From contig CALWXH010000007.1 of NCBI GenBank assembly GCA_944385465.1, forward strand, positions 1-47,167: 47,167 nucleotides of DNA, written 5' to 3'. Under the pieces are notes generated by a model. That model worked only from the letters and a program-made list of their open reading frames with translations. It was not told the origin of the DNA and made no database searches. The DNA is from an uncultured Oscillospiraceae bacterium. GTDB taxonomy: Bacteria > Bacillota > Clostridia > Oscillospirales > Oscillospiraceae. Positions within the stretch are counted from its first letter, which is position 1. Each line of letters begins with the position of its first letter. Below are positions 7,868 through 15,890 of this stretch, piece after piece. Made by a program: the position numbers and the translations under genes.

Positions 7868-9844
7868 TTACTCCTCCACAGGAGCCTCGTCCTCGGCCTC
7901 GACCTCGCTGTCATCGGCCTCGTCCTGCACGGGGGCCTCCTCCAGCAGGGCGCGGATGGACAGGGACACCTTCTTGTTCTCATTGTCAATGGCAATGATC
8001 TTGGCGTCCACATTCTGGCCCTCAGCGAGCACGTCGCCGGGCTTCTCGATGCGGTGGTCGGCGATCTGGGAGATGTGGATCAGGCCGTCCACGCCGGGAA
8101 CGATCTCGGCAAAGGCGCCGAAGGTCATCAGCTTGACAATGCGCACGTTGGCCACGTCACCCACGGCGTACTTGGTGGTGAACACAGTCCAGGGCTCCTG
8201 GCTGTGATCCTTCATGCCCAGGGAGATCTTCTTCTTCTCGGGGTCAAAGGAGATGACGTACACGTCCACGCTGTCGCCCACGGAGACAACCTCGGCGGGG
8301 TTCTTGATGCGGGACCAGGACAGCTCAGAGATGTGAACCATGCCGTCCACACCGCCGATGTCCACAAAGGCGCCGTAGGAGGTCAGGCTCTTCACCGTGC
8401 CGGTGTAGTGCTTGCCCACCTCGATGCTCTCCCAGACCTGGGCGGCCTTGGTGGCGCGCTCCTCAGCCTGGACGGCGCGGATGGAGCCCACCACGCGGCG
8501 GCGGGCGCGGTTGACCTCGGTGATGCGCAGCTTCACCTGGCTCTTGACCATGTCGCCCAGATCAGCCCCACGGGGCTTGCCGGACTGGGAGGCGGGAATG
8601 AACACGCGGATGCCCTTGACGCTGGCCACCAGACCACCCTTGTTCTCCTCGGTGATGTAGCCCTCCAGCACTTCCTTGCTCTCCACGGCGTTCTCGATGA
8701 CTTCCCAGTTCTTCCGGGCGTCCAGACGCTTCTTGGACAGCTTGACCATGCAGTCCCGGTCGCTGACCAGGGTGACCTCGGCCTCGATCTCATCGCCCAC
8801 CTTCACCAGGTCCTCCACCTTGGCGTTGGGGTCGTCGGTGAGCTCGGCCAGGGGGATATAGCCGGGATACTTGATGCCCAGCTCCACCTGCACTTCGGTG
8901 GGGGTGATGGCGACGACAGTACCAGTGACCTTATCTCCATTATTCAAAGTTTTGAACGACTCCTCCAGCATCTCCGCGAAGGACTGTTCAATCTCCATAA
9001 TTTCATCGCTCATTTTGTTGTAGACCTCCTTTATTATCCACTCCGGCGTGGATGCGCCGGCAGTGATTCCAAGCGTTTTGACGTGTTGGAATTGCTCTGG
9101 TATGAGCTGTGCTCCGCTCTCCGCCTGTGCCACCAGCGGGCAGCTGGCCTGACACAGTTGCGCCAGACGTCTGGTGTTGGAACTCTTCGGATCCCCGATC
9201 ACGATCATCCCATCACATTGACTGGCCAATTCCACTGCCTCAGATTGACGCTTGGACGTAGCACCACATATTGTATCAAAAAATTCCGCGCTTGTACACA
9301 CTTTTTTCGCGTTTTCAACGGTTTTTTCCCAGGCCTCCCGGATAGCCGTGGTTTGACAGACAAATGTCAGGGGTTTTTCCAATAAATCCGGTCTTTTTCG
9401 GAAGATTTCTTCCAGATCAGACCAGCCGCCGGCCACGATCCCGGTCTGGGTGCAGCCCACGATCCCAACAATTTCCGGGTGATCCGCTTCTCCGATCACC
9501 ACCGGGACACGCCCGGCGGCCTCCGCCTGGCGGACGATGTCATGGATCCGGGCCACATTGGGACAGGTCGCGTCCAGCACCGTACACTCCCGCAGGGCCA
9601 GCTGCTCATAGACCCGGTCCGGTTCCCCATGGGCCCGGATCAGCACACTGGTCCCCCGGGGCACCTCCTCCGGGGAGAACACCGTGACGGCGCCCTTCCC
9701 CTCCAGCCAGCGGATGACGTGGTCGTTATGGGTGATGTGCCCCAGCAGATACACCGGCCCGCGCTCCGCCGCGGCCGCGGCCATGTCCACCGCCCGGCGC
9801 ACCCCATAGCAGAAGCCGGCGGATTTGGCCAGCAGCACCTTCAT
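7868..9844 (-). CDS. ispH: 4-hydroxy-3-methylbut-2-enyl diphosphate reductase (IspH) fused to ribosomal protein S1-type domains
   Basis: A 658-residue fusion. Residues 1-~280 are IspH, the last enzyme of the MEP isoprenoid pathway, which makes IPP and DMAPP on a 4Fe-4S cluster. The three cluster cysteines are Cys12 (AGFCYGVRRA), Cys94 (DATCPNV) and Cys193 (TICGATSKRQSE). Residues ~300-635 hold four S1 RNA-binding repeats; the two best are YTGTVKSLTSYGAFVDIGGV and the later KLMTFGAFAEIVPGVDGLIH. The tail is acidic. This fusion is known from many Clostridia, where it stands in for rpsA. It overlaps the stop of plsC by four bases (ATGA), so it is translationally coupled as the last gene of the baiN-cmk-plsC-ispH operon. 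The order cmk-plsC-ispH is widespread in this class. Confidence 0.96.
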   Translation of the reverse strand: MKVLLAKSAGFCYGVRRAVDMAAAAAERGPVYLLGHITHNDHVIRWLEGKGAVTVFSPEEVPRGTSVLIRAHGEPDRVYEQLALRECTVLDATCPNVARIHDIVRQAEAAGRVPVVIGEADHPEIVGIVGCTQTGIVAGGWSDLEEIFRKRPDLLEKPLTFVCQTTAIREAWEKTVENAKKVCTSAEFFDTICGATSKRQSEAVELASQCDGMIVIGDPKSSNTRRLAQLCQASCPLVAQAESGAQLIPEQFQHVKTLGITAGASTPEWIIKEVYNKMSDEIMEIEQSFAEMLEESFKTLNNGDKVTGTVVAITPTEVQVELGIKYPGYIPLAELTDDPNAKVEDLVKVGDEIEAEVTLVSDRDCMVKLSKKRLDARKNWEVIENAVESKEVLEGYITEENKGGLVASVKGIRVFIPASQSGKPRGADLGDMVKSQVKLRITEVNRARRRVVGSIRAVQAEERATKAAQVWESIEVGKHYTGTVKSLTSYGAFVDIGGVDGMVHISELSWSRIKNPAEVVSVGDSVDVYVISFDPEKKKISLGMKDHSQEPWTVFTTKYAVGDVANVRIVKLMTFGAFAEIVPGVDGLIHISQIADHRIEKPGDVLAEGQNVDAKIIAIDNENKKVSLSIRALLEEAPVQDEADDSEVEAEDEAPVEE

Positions 9845-10437
9845 GTCCCGCTACCTCCCAGCTTCCGGATCCGGTCCATCAGGTCGTCCGCGATGCGCTG
9901 ATAATCCTCCGGCGTGGCCTTGCGCCCCTCGTACTCTGGGTGGTATGGCTGGCCAAAGATCACCGTGGTCTTGCGGAACAGCTTCTTTTCCGGCTGGATG
10001 TACACCGGCACAATGGGGGAATCGGTGCGGGTGGCGAACATGGCCGCCCCGGTGTGGGCTGCGACGCTCTCCCCCTCTTTTACGCGGGTCCCCTCGGGGA
10101 AGAGCAGCAGTCGCTCCCCGTTTTTCAGCACCCGCATACTCTCCTTGATGGCTCCCACATCGGCCTTTCCCCGCTTCACGCCGATGACGCCCACTTTCTT
10201 CAGCAGCCACCCCAGGAAAGGCCAGTGCATGATCTCCTCCTTGGCCATGACATGGGTCTGGAGATGGCGGCCCAGGGCGCACACCACATAGAGCGGGTCG
10301 CCCAGCGTGGTATGGTTGCCGCACAGCACCGCATTGCCGGCCGGGACATGTTCCCTGCCCACCGACCGCCAGGGGTGGAAGATGCGCATGAACGCCCAGA
10401 CAAAGGGGTATGCCGCAGTATACAGCTTATTTCTCAT
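9841..10437 (-). CDS. plsC: 1-acyl-sn-glycerol-3-phosphate acyltransferase (PlsC)
   Basis: A membrane-associated acyltransferase that adds the second fatty acid to lysophosphatidic acid, giving phosphatidic acid for phospholipid synthesis. It has the two family hallmarks: the HX4D box (NHTTLGDP) and the FPEGTR box. At 198 residues it has the usual length of Gram-positive PlsC. The start is the ATG at 10437, with GGAGG eight bases upstream; a GTG nine bases further up is less well placed. The start overlaps the end of cmk, and the stop overlaps the start of ispH (ATGA), so the three are coupled. Its partner plsX lies elsewhere in the window, at 20766-21827. Confidence 0.93.
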   Translation of the reverse strand: MRNKLYTAAYPFVWAFMRIFHPWRSVGREHVPAGNAVLCGNHTTLGDPLYVVCALGRHLQTHVMAKEEIMHWPFLGWLLKKVGVIGVKRGKADVGAIKESMRVLKNGERLLLFPEGTRVKEGESVAAHTGAAMFATRTDSPIVPVYIQPEKKLFRKTTVIFGQPYHPEYEGRKATPEDYQRIADDLMDRIRKLGGSGT

Positions 10438-11134
10438 CGCCGGCACCTCCGCCCTCGCCCAGCCGGTCCCGGATCAGCTTCAGCAGCAGCTGAAAGCTCT
10501 CCTCCCGGCTCATGCCTGTGGTGTCCGCCACAAGGGCGTCCGGAGCCTGACGGAGGGGCGCGGTCGCCCGGTGGGTGTCCTGCTCATCCCGGGCGATCAC
10601 ATCCCGGAGCACCTGCGCCTCCTGCGCCTGCTGCCCGCGCTCCAGCAGCTCCAGATAGCGGCGGTGCGCCCGGTCCTCCGGCTGGGCGGTGAGGAAGATC
10701 TTCACATCCGCATCCGGAAGCACCACCGTGCCGATATCCCGGCCGTCCATGATCACATTCTGCTCCCGGGCCATCCGCCGCTGCATCTCCAGCAGGAACT
10801 CCCGCACCGCCGGAATGGCGGACACGGCGGAAGCCCAGGCGGAAATCTCATGGCGCCGGATCTCCCCGGATACGTCCTCACCGTTGAGCAGCATCTGCTG
10901 CCCGCCGTCCAGGCCAAAGCGCATCCGGATGTCCAGTTGGGGCAGGATGGCCTCAATCCCTGCCCGATCTTCCATGGAGATCCCCCGCCTGCAGGCGGCC
11001 AGCCCCACCGTGCGGTATATGGCGCCGGTGTCCACGTGGAGATAGCCCAGCGCCCGGGCCAGCTGCTGGGACAGGGTGGATTTTCCCGCCCCGGAGGGTC
11101 CGTCGATGGCAATGGCGTGATACTGTGTACTCAT
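10427..11134 (-). CDS. cmk: Cytidylate kinase
   Basis: Phosphorylates CMP and dCMP with ATP for nucleotide recycling in the cytoplasm. The N-terminal P-loop IDGPSGAGKSTLSQQLA, the following substrate region YLHVDTGAIYRTV, and the later IMDGRDIGTVVLPDADVKIF are typical of Cmk. The 235 residues fit the bacterial family. The ATG at 11134 overlaps the stop of the upstream flavoprotein gene (ATGA), and the end overlaps plsC. Linkage of cmk to plsC and ispH-rpsA is a known arrangement in Clostridia. Confidence 0.96.
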   Translation of the reverse strand: MSTQYHAIAIDGPSGAGKSTLSQQLARALGYLHVDTGAIYRTVGLAACRRGISMEDRAGIEAILPQLDIRMRFGLDGGQQMLLNGEDVSGEIRRHEISAWASAVSAIPAVREFLLEMQRRMAREQNVIMDGRDIGTVVLPDADVKIFLTAQPEDRAHRRYLELLERGQQAQEAQVLRDVIARDEQDTHRATAPLRQAPDALVADTTGMSREESFQLLLKLIRDRLGEGGGAGDEK

Positions 11135-12399
11135 ATGGTTGTCCTCTCTTTCCAGCGCCCGGCGGCGGCCAGGCCGGCCGCGTATCCGGTGGCCCAGGCG
11201 ATCTGGAGATTGAATCCGCCGGTATAGGCGTCCACATCCAGCACCTCACCGGCAAAATACAGCCCCTCCAGCTTCTTTGACGCCATGGTGGCGGGATCCA
11301 CTTCCCCCACCTTCACGCCGCCTGACGTGATGATGGCCTCTTCCACCGGCCGGGGCCCGCTCAGGTCCACCGCGAAGTCCTTCAGCGTCTCCAGCAGCTT
11401 CCGCCGCTGCTCTCTGCGCACGTCGCGCCCCTTCTCCTCCCCCGGTAAACCCGCGCGCTGCGCCAGCACCGGGACCATGGAGTGGGGCACCAGCCCGGCC
11501 AGCAGATTGTTCAGGTTCTGATTGGCCTTCTCCTGGAGATCCCGGAGCAGCCTGGCCTCCAGCTTTTCCTCACTCAGCGCCGGCTTCAGGTCAATGTGGG
11601 CGGTATAGCGGTTCTTTTCAAAATTCAGATGGGCTGAGGCGGAGAGCACCAGCGGCCCGGACAGGCCGAAATGGGTGAACAGCAGCTCTCCCTGTTCCCG
11701 GTATACCCGCTTTCCCTTTCCGTCCCGGATAGTGAGCTCCACATTGCGCAGGGACAGCCCCTGCATCCGGGCGCAGCACGGGTCGTCCGATTCCAGCGGG
11801 ACCAGGGATCCCCGGGGCGCAACCACAGTGTGCCCCGCCTGCCCGGCCAGACGGTACCCGTCCCCGGTGGAACCGGTGCGGGGATAGCTGGCCCCGCCGG
11901 TGGCCACAATCAGGGTGTGGCACGGCATGACCGCTTTCCCGTCCCGGATCACCGCGCCGGTCAGGCGTCCGTCCTCCATGCGCAGCGCCGATACTCGCTC
12001 CCGGAGCACCGGCACCTGCAGCCGGCGCAGCTCGTAAAACAGGGCGTCCACAATGTCGGCGGACCGGTCGGACTGGGGAAACACCCGGTTTCCCCGCTCC
12101 ACCTTCAGCGCCACCCCCAGCCCCTCAAAAAAGTCCCAGGTATCCCGGGGGGAAAATCGGGAGATGGCGCTGTACAGAAACTTTCCATTGCGCGGGACAT
12201 TGGCCATGAACTCCTCCGTCCCGCACCAGTTGGTGAGGTTGCAGCGCCCCTTCCCGGTGATATACAGTTTGCGGCCCAGTTTTTCGTTGGGCTCCAGCAG
12301 CGCCACCCTGGCCCCCTGGCGGGCCGCCGTGATGGCTGCCATCATCCCGGCGGCGCCCCCTCCGGCCACCAGGATCTGCTCTTCTTCACGCCGCGCCAC
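11131..12399 (-). CDS. NAD(P)/FAD-dependent oxidoreductase, HI0933/BaiN family
   Basis: A 422-residue flavoprotein. The N-terminal dinucleotide-binding motif is VAGGGAAGMMAAITAARQGA, followed by the family signature KLGRKLYITGKGRCNLTN, and a C-terminal FAD contact near GLYFAGEVLDVDAYTGGFNL. The HI0933-like family is widespread, with unproven roles for most members; some gut members (BaiN) reduce bile-acid intermediates. That specific role cannot be claimed here, because the gene sits in a housekeeping operon with cmk and plsC. The start is a GTG at 12399 with AGGAGGTG seven bases upstream. It is the first gene of the four-gene operon; the leader upstream contains several CTGAAC half-sites. 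Confidence 0.88.
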   Translation of the reverse strand: MARREEEQILVAGGGAAGMMAAITAARQGARVALLEPNEKLGRKLYITGKGRCNLTNWCGTEEFMANVPRNGKFLYSAISRFSPRDTWDFFEGLGVALKVERGNRVFPQSDRSADIVDALFYELRRLQVPVLRERVSALRMEDGRLTGAVIRDGKAVMPCHTLIVATGGASYPRTGSTGDGYRLAGQAGHTVVAPRGSLVPLESDDPCCARMQGLSLRNVELTIRDGKGKRVYREQGELLFTHFGLSGPLVLSASAHLNFEKNRYTAHIDLKPALSEEKLEARLLRDLQEKANQNLNNLLAGLVPHSMVPVLAQRAGLPGEEKGRDVRREQRRKLLETLKDFAVDLSGPRPVEEAIITSGGVKVGEVDPATMASKKLEGLYFAGEVLDVDAYTGGFNLQIAWATGYAAGLAAAGRWKERTTI

Positions 12400-12412
12400 T
12401 CCGCTTCACCTC

Positions 12413-12455
12413 CTGAACTGAACAAAAACTCGGCTTTGTTCAGTATCCTGTTCAG
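12413..12455. promoter_or_regulatory. Cluster of CTGAAC(A)/TGTTCAG half-sites upstream of the BaiN-like operon
   Basis: CTGAAC occurs at 12413 and 12418, and its complement (TGTTCAG) at 12437-12443 and 12449-12455. The inner pair can also form a hairpin. The cluster lies between the RpiR-type regulator gene and the start of the BaiN-like/cmk operon, so it could be an operator. I found no convincing promoter boxes around it. Confidence 0.35.
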
Positions 12456-12489
12456 AGTCAAGGCCTTGCCCCCGTGCTCCGGGCAGTCG

Positions 12490-12533
12490 TCAGGCGATCC
12501 GCCTCCGGTAAGCCGGAGATCCGGACCGCCTGA
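12490..12533 (-). terminator. Hairpin directly after the RpiR-family gene (possible terminator without T-tract)
   Basis: Outer stem TCAGGCG/CGCCTGA (12490-12496 with 12527-12533), then TCCG/CGGA and inner CTCCGG/CCGGAG. It begins two bases after the stop codon at 12536. There is no T-run, so termination is uncertain. Confidence 0.4.
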
Positions 12534-12535
12534 TG

Positions 12536-13417
12536 TCAAACCTTCCGGTCGGGTCCCCCCGACTTTTCGTACACGTGATACTCATCCCAGATCTGCTCCA
12601 GACGGCTGAAGGTCTCTGTCACCTCCGGGAGCTTCTTCCGGCCGACGGCCACAATCAGGGCGTTGATCACCGACAGGGGCGCCACCAGCGAGTCCACAAA
12701 AGAGGCCATATCACTCTTGGCCAGCAGGCGCAGGGACGCGATCTGATACAGGGGCGAGAGCTCACTGTCCGTGATGGCCACCACCGTGGCCCCCTGGTCC
12801 CGGGCAAACTCCATGGCCCGGGCCGTCCGGGTGGAGTAGCGGGGAAAGCTGATTCCGATGACCACATCCTCCGGGCCCACCCGGAGCATCTGCTCAAACA
12901 TCTCGCTGGCCAGGGTGCTCTGCACCTGCCGCACATCATCGAAAATCACATTGAAATAGAAGGTGAGGAAGTCGGACAAGGTGGAGGCAGAGCGCACACC
13001 CAGAATGTAAATGCGCCGGGCCCGGACAATGGCGTCCACCACGGCGGAAAACTCCTCCCTGCTCAGCTCCTCCAGGGTCAGGCGGATTTTCTCAATGTCC
13101 GACTGCACCACTTTGGCCAGCACATCCTGGTCGCTGATGCGGTCGTTGGCCACCTCAATGCGCTGCACCGAGGTGAGCTTGCTGCGGATCATTTCCTGCA
13201 GCGCCCGCTGCATGGCGGGATAGCCGTCATAGCCCAGCTCGGCGGCAAACCGCACCACCGTGGACTCGCTCACCTTTACCGTCTGTCCCAGTTTCGCCGC
13301 CGTCATGAAGGCCGCTTTATCGTAGTTCTCCAATATATACTGACCAATGAGTTTCTGCCCCTTGGAAAAGGAGTTCATGTCATTTTGAATGGCCACAAGA
13401 ATATCCCGACTCATCAT
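12536..13417 (-). CDS. MurR/RpiR family transcriptional regulator
   Basis: A 293-residue regulator. The N-terminal ~75 residues are the RpiR helix-turn-helix (MTAAKLGQTVKVSESTVVRF then AAELGYDGY), and residues ~120-265 form a SIS sugar-phosphate-binding domain (RIYILGVRSASTLSDF, VVIGISFPRYSTRTARAMEF). Such proteins usually sense a phosphosugar and control nearby sugar or cell-wall recycling genes. Here no sugar gene is adjacent, so it is an orphan in this window. It is monocistronic, with a good promoter at 13490-13518. The start is taken as ATG 13417 (AGGAAAG upstream), though ATG 13414 or GTG 13426 are possible. Confidence 0.93.
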   Translation of the reverse strand: MMSRDILVAIQNDMNSFSKGQKLIGQYILENYDKAAFMTAAKLGQTVKVSESTVVRFAAELGYDGYPAMQRALQEMIRSKLTSVQRIEVANDRISDQDVLAKVVQSDIEKIRLTLEELSREEFSAVVDAIVRARRIYILGVRSASTLSDFLTFYFNVIFDDVRQVQSTLASEMFEQMLRVGPEDVVIGISFPRYSTRTARAMEFARDQGATVVAITDSELSPLYQIASLRLLAKSDMASFVDSLVAPLSVINALIVAVGRKKLPEVTETFSRLEQIWDEYHVYEKSGGPDRKV

Positions 13418-13489
13418 CCAACACACTTTCCTGTTTCTCCGCGCGGGGCGGGTGTTGCTCCGCCTATGCCGGCGCAGTCAGTAAAAATT

Positions 13490-13518
13490 ATCATACCGTC
13501 TCCGGTGAAAAATTGCAA
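13490..13518 (-). promoter_or_regulatory. Promoter of the RpiR-family gene
   Basis: On the minus strand: TTGCAA (13513-13518), a 17-bp spacer and TATGAT (13490-13495), about 70 bp upstream of the start codon. Confidence 0.75.
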
Positions 13519-13614
13519 GCACTTTTCCCGTTTTTCTGAATTGTGCCGTCCCAGCCCCCACAACATGGGGATTTTTCCTGCTTTTCTGCAAGTCGCGCCG
13601 CGCTGCTTGCAAAT

Positions 13615-14310
13615 TCACGCCTGCCGCAGCAGCGCGATCTCCTCCCGGCTCAGGGCCCGCCAGGCCCCCGGCTTCAGCTCGCCCAGCACAAGCTCTCCCT
13701 CCCGGACGCGGATCAGCCGGCGCACGCTCAGCCCCGCCGCAGCGCACATGCGGCGCACCTGGCGGTTCTTTCCCTGGTGGATCACCACCGTCAGCACACC
13801 CGGCCCGATTTGTTCCACCCGGTCCGCCGTGAGCACCTCCCCGTCTGACCGGATGGGCCGCCTCAGCATGGGCAGCGCCGCGGCGACGTCCCCCGCCACA
13901 TGGACCCGATACTCCTTCTCCACCTCATGGGACGGGTGGGTCAGCAGATGGGTGAGCTCGCCGTCATCGGTGAGCAGGAGCAGGCCCTCGGAGTCCATAT
14001 CCAGGCGGCCCACCGGCCACACCCGGGCCGGACAGTCCGCTACCAGCTGGGCCACCGTCTTGCGCCCCTTTTCATCGGACAGGGTGGTCACATAACCTCT
14101 GGGCTTATGGAGCATGAGATATGTACGCTCCGCCCCCGGGGACAAAGGGCGGCCGTCCACCGCCACCCGGTCCCGATCCGGGTCCGCCTTATCCCCCAGG
14201 GCGGCCACGTTTCCGTTCACGCTCACCCGGCCCGCCAGCAGGTATTCCTCCGCCTTCCGGCGGGAGCACACCCCCGCCTCGGACAAAATTTTCTGGAGAC
14301 GCTGTTCCAT
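13615..14310 (-). CDS. rluB: 23S rRNA pseudouridine synthase, RsuA/RluB family
   Basis: Converts a uridine in ribosomal RNA to pseudouridine. The N-terminal S4 RNA-binding domain (LQKILSEAGVCSRRKAEEYL) is followed by the catalytic domain with the family motif GRLDMDSEGLLLLTDDGEL, whose first Asp is the catalytic residue, and the later KNRQVRRMCAAAG. It has 231 residues. The start is the ATG at 14310 with GGAGGAG upstream. The ribosome site overlaps the last codons of dacF, so it belongs to the scpA-scpB-DUF2953-gerW-dacF operon, as in many Firmicutes where rluB follows scpAB and dac genes. RluB versus RluE or RsuA specificity is inferred from this context. Confidence 0.92.
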   Translation of the reverse strand: MEQRLQKILSEAGVCSRRKAEEYLLAGRVSVNGNVAALGDKADPDRDRVAVDGRPLSPGAERTYLMLHKPRGYVTTLSDEKGRKTVAQLVADCPARVWPVGRLDMDSEGLLLLTDDGELTHLLTHPSHEVEKEYRVHVAGDVAAALPMLRRPIRSDGEVLTADRVEQIGPGVLTVVIHQGKNRQVRRMCAAAGLSVRRLIRVREGELVLGELKPGAWRALSREEIALLRQA

Positions 14311-14317
14311 CCCGCGC

Positions 14318-15424
14318 TCACTCCTCCACTCCAAACATCCGGGCCAGCCGCTGCCACCAGGGCACCCACTCGCACTGATCCAGTCCGGCGCTCTGCCCGC
14401 TCACAAGATCGGCGTACGCCACCGGCTGGCCGTCCAGGGTCCACCAGGCGATTCCCACCGCTGTTCCGGCCGCCACAGGGGCCTGGACCGAGGGGAACAG
14501 ATCCACCGTCAGCTCCAGCTGTTCCCCCTGGGTCAGCGGAAAGCTCACCTGTTCCCTGGCCACCGCCTCCACCCGGGTGAGCAGGCTTCCCTCCACAGGG
14601 ACCGCCCCCAGCACCTCTCCCTGCCGGCAGAGGACCTCGTTGGAATAGGCTGAAAAGCCATAGTCCAGCAGCCGGGTGTGATCCTCCCAGTCATTGGGGT
14701 CATTGAGGGTGACGCACACCAGCGTCCGGCCATCCCGGCAGGCCGCGGAGACCAGGGTGCGCCCCGCCTGGCGGGTGTACCCCGTCTTCATGCCCACGCA
14801 GCCCTCATACTGATAGAGCAGGCGGTTGTGGTTGGCAAAGGTGCGGCTGCCCACGGTGGCAGAACGGGTGGCACAGATCTCCGCCACCGCATCGTTTTCC
14901 AGGCAGGCGCAGGCCAGCAGCGCCATGTCATAGGCCGTGGAATAGTGGTCCTGGTGATCCAATCCGCTGGGGTTGGCAAAGCTGCTGTGATCCATCCCCA
15001 GCTCGTGGGCCTTCTGGTTCATCCGGGCCACAAAATCCTCCTGGCTGCCAGCCACGGCACAGGCGATGGCCACGGCGGCATCGTTGCCCGACTGGAGCAG
15101 CAGGCCGTACAGCAGCCCCCGCAGGGTGATCTGCTCCCCCGCCTGGAGATAAATGGACGATCCCTCGCTGCCCAGCCACTCCGGCTGAATGGTCACCACC
15201 CGCTCCAGATCCGGCTCCGCCTCCACCGCCACCAGGGCGGTCATCAGCTTGGTGATGCTGGCGATGAGCCGGCTCTGGTGGATGCCCTGGGCATAGAGAA
15301 CCCGGTGGCTGTCCGCATCCATGAGGATGGCGCAGGAGGCGCTGGTATCCACCGCGCCCCGGGCGCCCCCCGTCAGGGACAGCGCCATGGCTGCGGCGGC
15401 CAGCGCGCATAGCAGTCGTTTCAC
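14318..15424 (-). CDS. dacF: D-alanyl-D-alanine carboxypeptidase (DacF/PBP5 type)
   Basis: A secreted penicillin-binding protein that trims the terminal D-Ala from peptidoglycan stem peptides. A signal peptide (MKRLLCALAAAAMALSLTGG) is followed by the S11 active site: SxxK at Ser56-Lys59 (SITK), SGN at 112-114 and KTG at 213-215. A C-terminal beta domain extends to residue 368. The start is a GTG at 15424; its GGGAGTG ribosome site is buried in a strong hairpin (15427-15474), suggesting translation is limited or coupled to gerW. Placement in a gene group with scpAB and gerW fits the sporulation-linked DacF class, but dacB or dacA are also possible names. Confidence 0.92.
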   Translation of the reverse strand: MKRLLCALAAAAMALSLTGGARGAVDTSASCAILMDADSHRVLYAQGIHQSRLIASITKLMTALVAVEAEPDLERVVTIQPEWLGSEGSSIYLQAGEQITLRGLLYGLLLQSGNDAAVAIACAVAGSQEDFVARMNQKAHELGMDHSSFANPSGLDHQDHYSTAYDMALLACACLENDAVAEICATRSATVGSRTFANHNRLLYQYEGCVGMKTGYTRQAGRTLVSAACRDGRTLVCVTLNDPNDWEDHTRLLDYGFSAYSNEVLCRQGEVLGAVPVEGSLLTRVEAVAREQVSFPLTQGEQLELTVDLFPSVQAPVAAGTAVGIAWWTLDGQPVAYADLVSGQSAGLDQCEWVPWWQRLARMFGVEE

Positions 15425-15426
15425 AA

Positions 15427-15474
15427 AAGGTCACTCCCATCCGAACTGATTCAGATGGGAGTTAGTATGACCTT
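15427..15474 (-). promoter_or_regulatory. Intercistronic hairpin masking the dacF ribosome-binding site
   Basis: Two stacked stems pair around a 12-base loop: ACTCCCATC/GATGGGAGT (15433-15441 with 15454-15462) and AAGGTC/GACCTT (15427-15432 with 15469-15474). The GGGAGT of the dacF Shine-Dalgarno lies inside the paired region. There are four Ts at the base on the dacF side. Confidence 0.65.
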
Positions 15475-15476
15475 GT

Positions 15477-15890
15477 TCAGCCTTCCTTATCCTCCGGAGG
15501 GCGCTTGTCTCCGGTCTTCTTGTCGATATAGCCGGTGACCCGGTCAAACATCTCGGGCACCAGCTCCACCGCCCGGCTCACTCCGTCCGCGGGGGGCGGG
15601 GCCACCGGCAGCAGCTTCACATTGCCGTCTTTCACAATGAGGAACGCCACCGGGATCACATTCACCCCGGCCCCGGCGCCGCCGCCGAAATTCTTCTCCA
15701 CGTTGGGCGTCTTTCCAAAGTCAGAGCCGCCGGTGGCAAATCCAAAGGACAGCCGGGACACCGGAATGAGGGTCACCCCCTCCTGGGTGACAATGGGCTG
15801 GCCCACTACCGTGTTGGCGTCCACCATCTCCCGCAGCTTGGACATGGTGGTGTGCAGCACTTCGTTGATGGGATGATTCTGTTCACTCAT
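15477..15890 (-). CDS. gerW: Sporulation protein GerW (YtfJ family)
   Basis: A 137-residue protein of the GerW/YtfJ family, known in Bacillus as a forespore protein needed for normal spore germination. Typical features are the N-terminal amphipathic segment (PINEVLHTTMSKLREMVDAN), the conserved VGQPI...GVTLIPVSRLSFGF region, and the glycine-rich centre GGGAGAGVNVIPVAF. It overlaps the end of the DUF2953 gene by four bases (ATGA), the same pairing as ytfI-ytfJ in Bacillus. This supports a spore-forming host. dacF follows after an intercistronic hairpin. Confidence 0.93.
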   Translation of the reverse strand: MSEQNHPINEVLHTTMSKLREMVDANTVVGQPIVTQEGVTLIPVSRLSFGFATGGSDFGKTPNVEKNFGGGAGAGVNVIPVAFLIVKDGNVKLLPVAPPPADGVSRAVELVPEMFDRVTGYIDKKTGDKRPPEDKEG

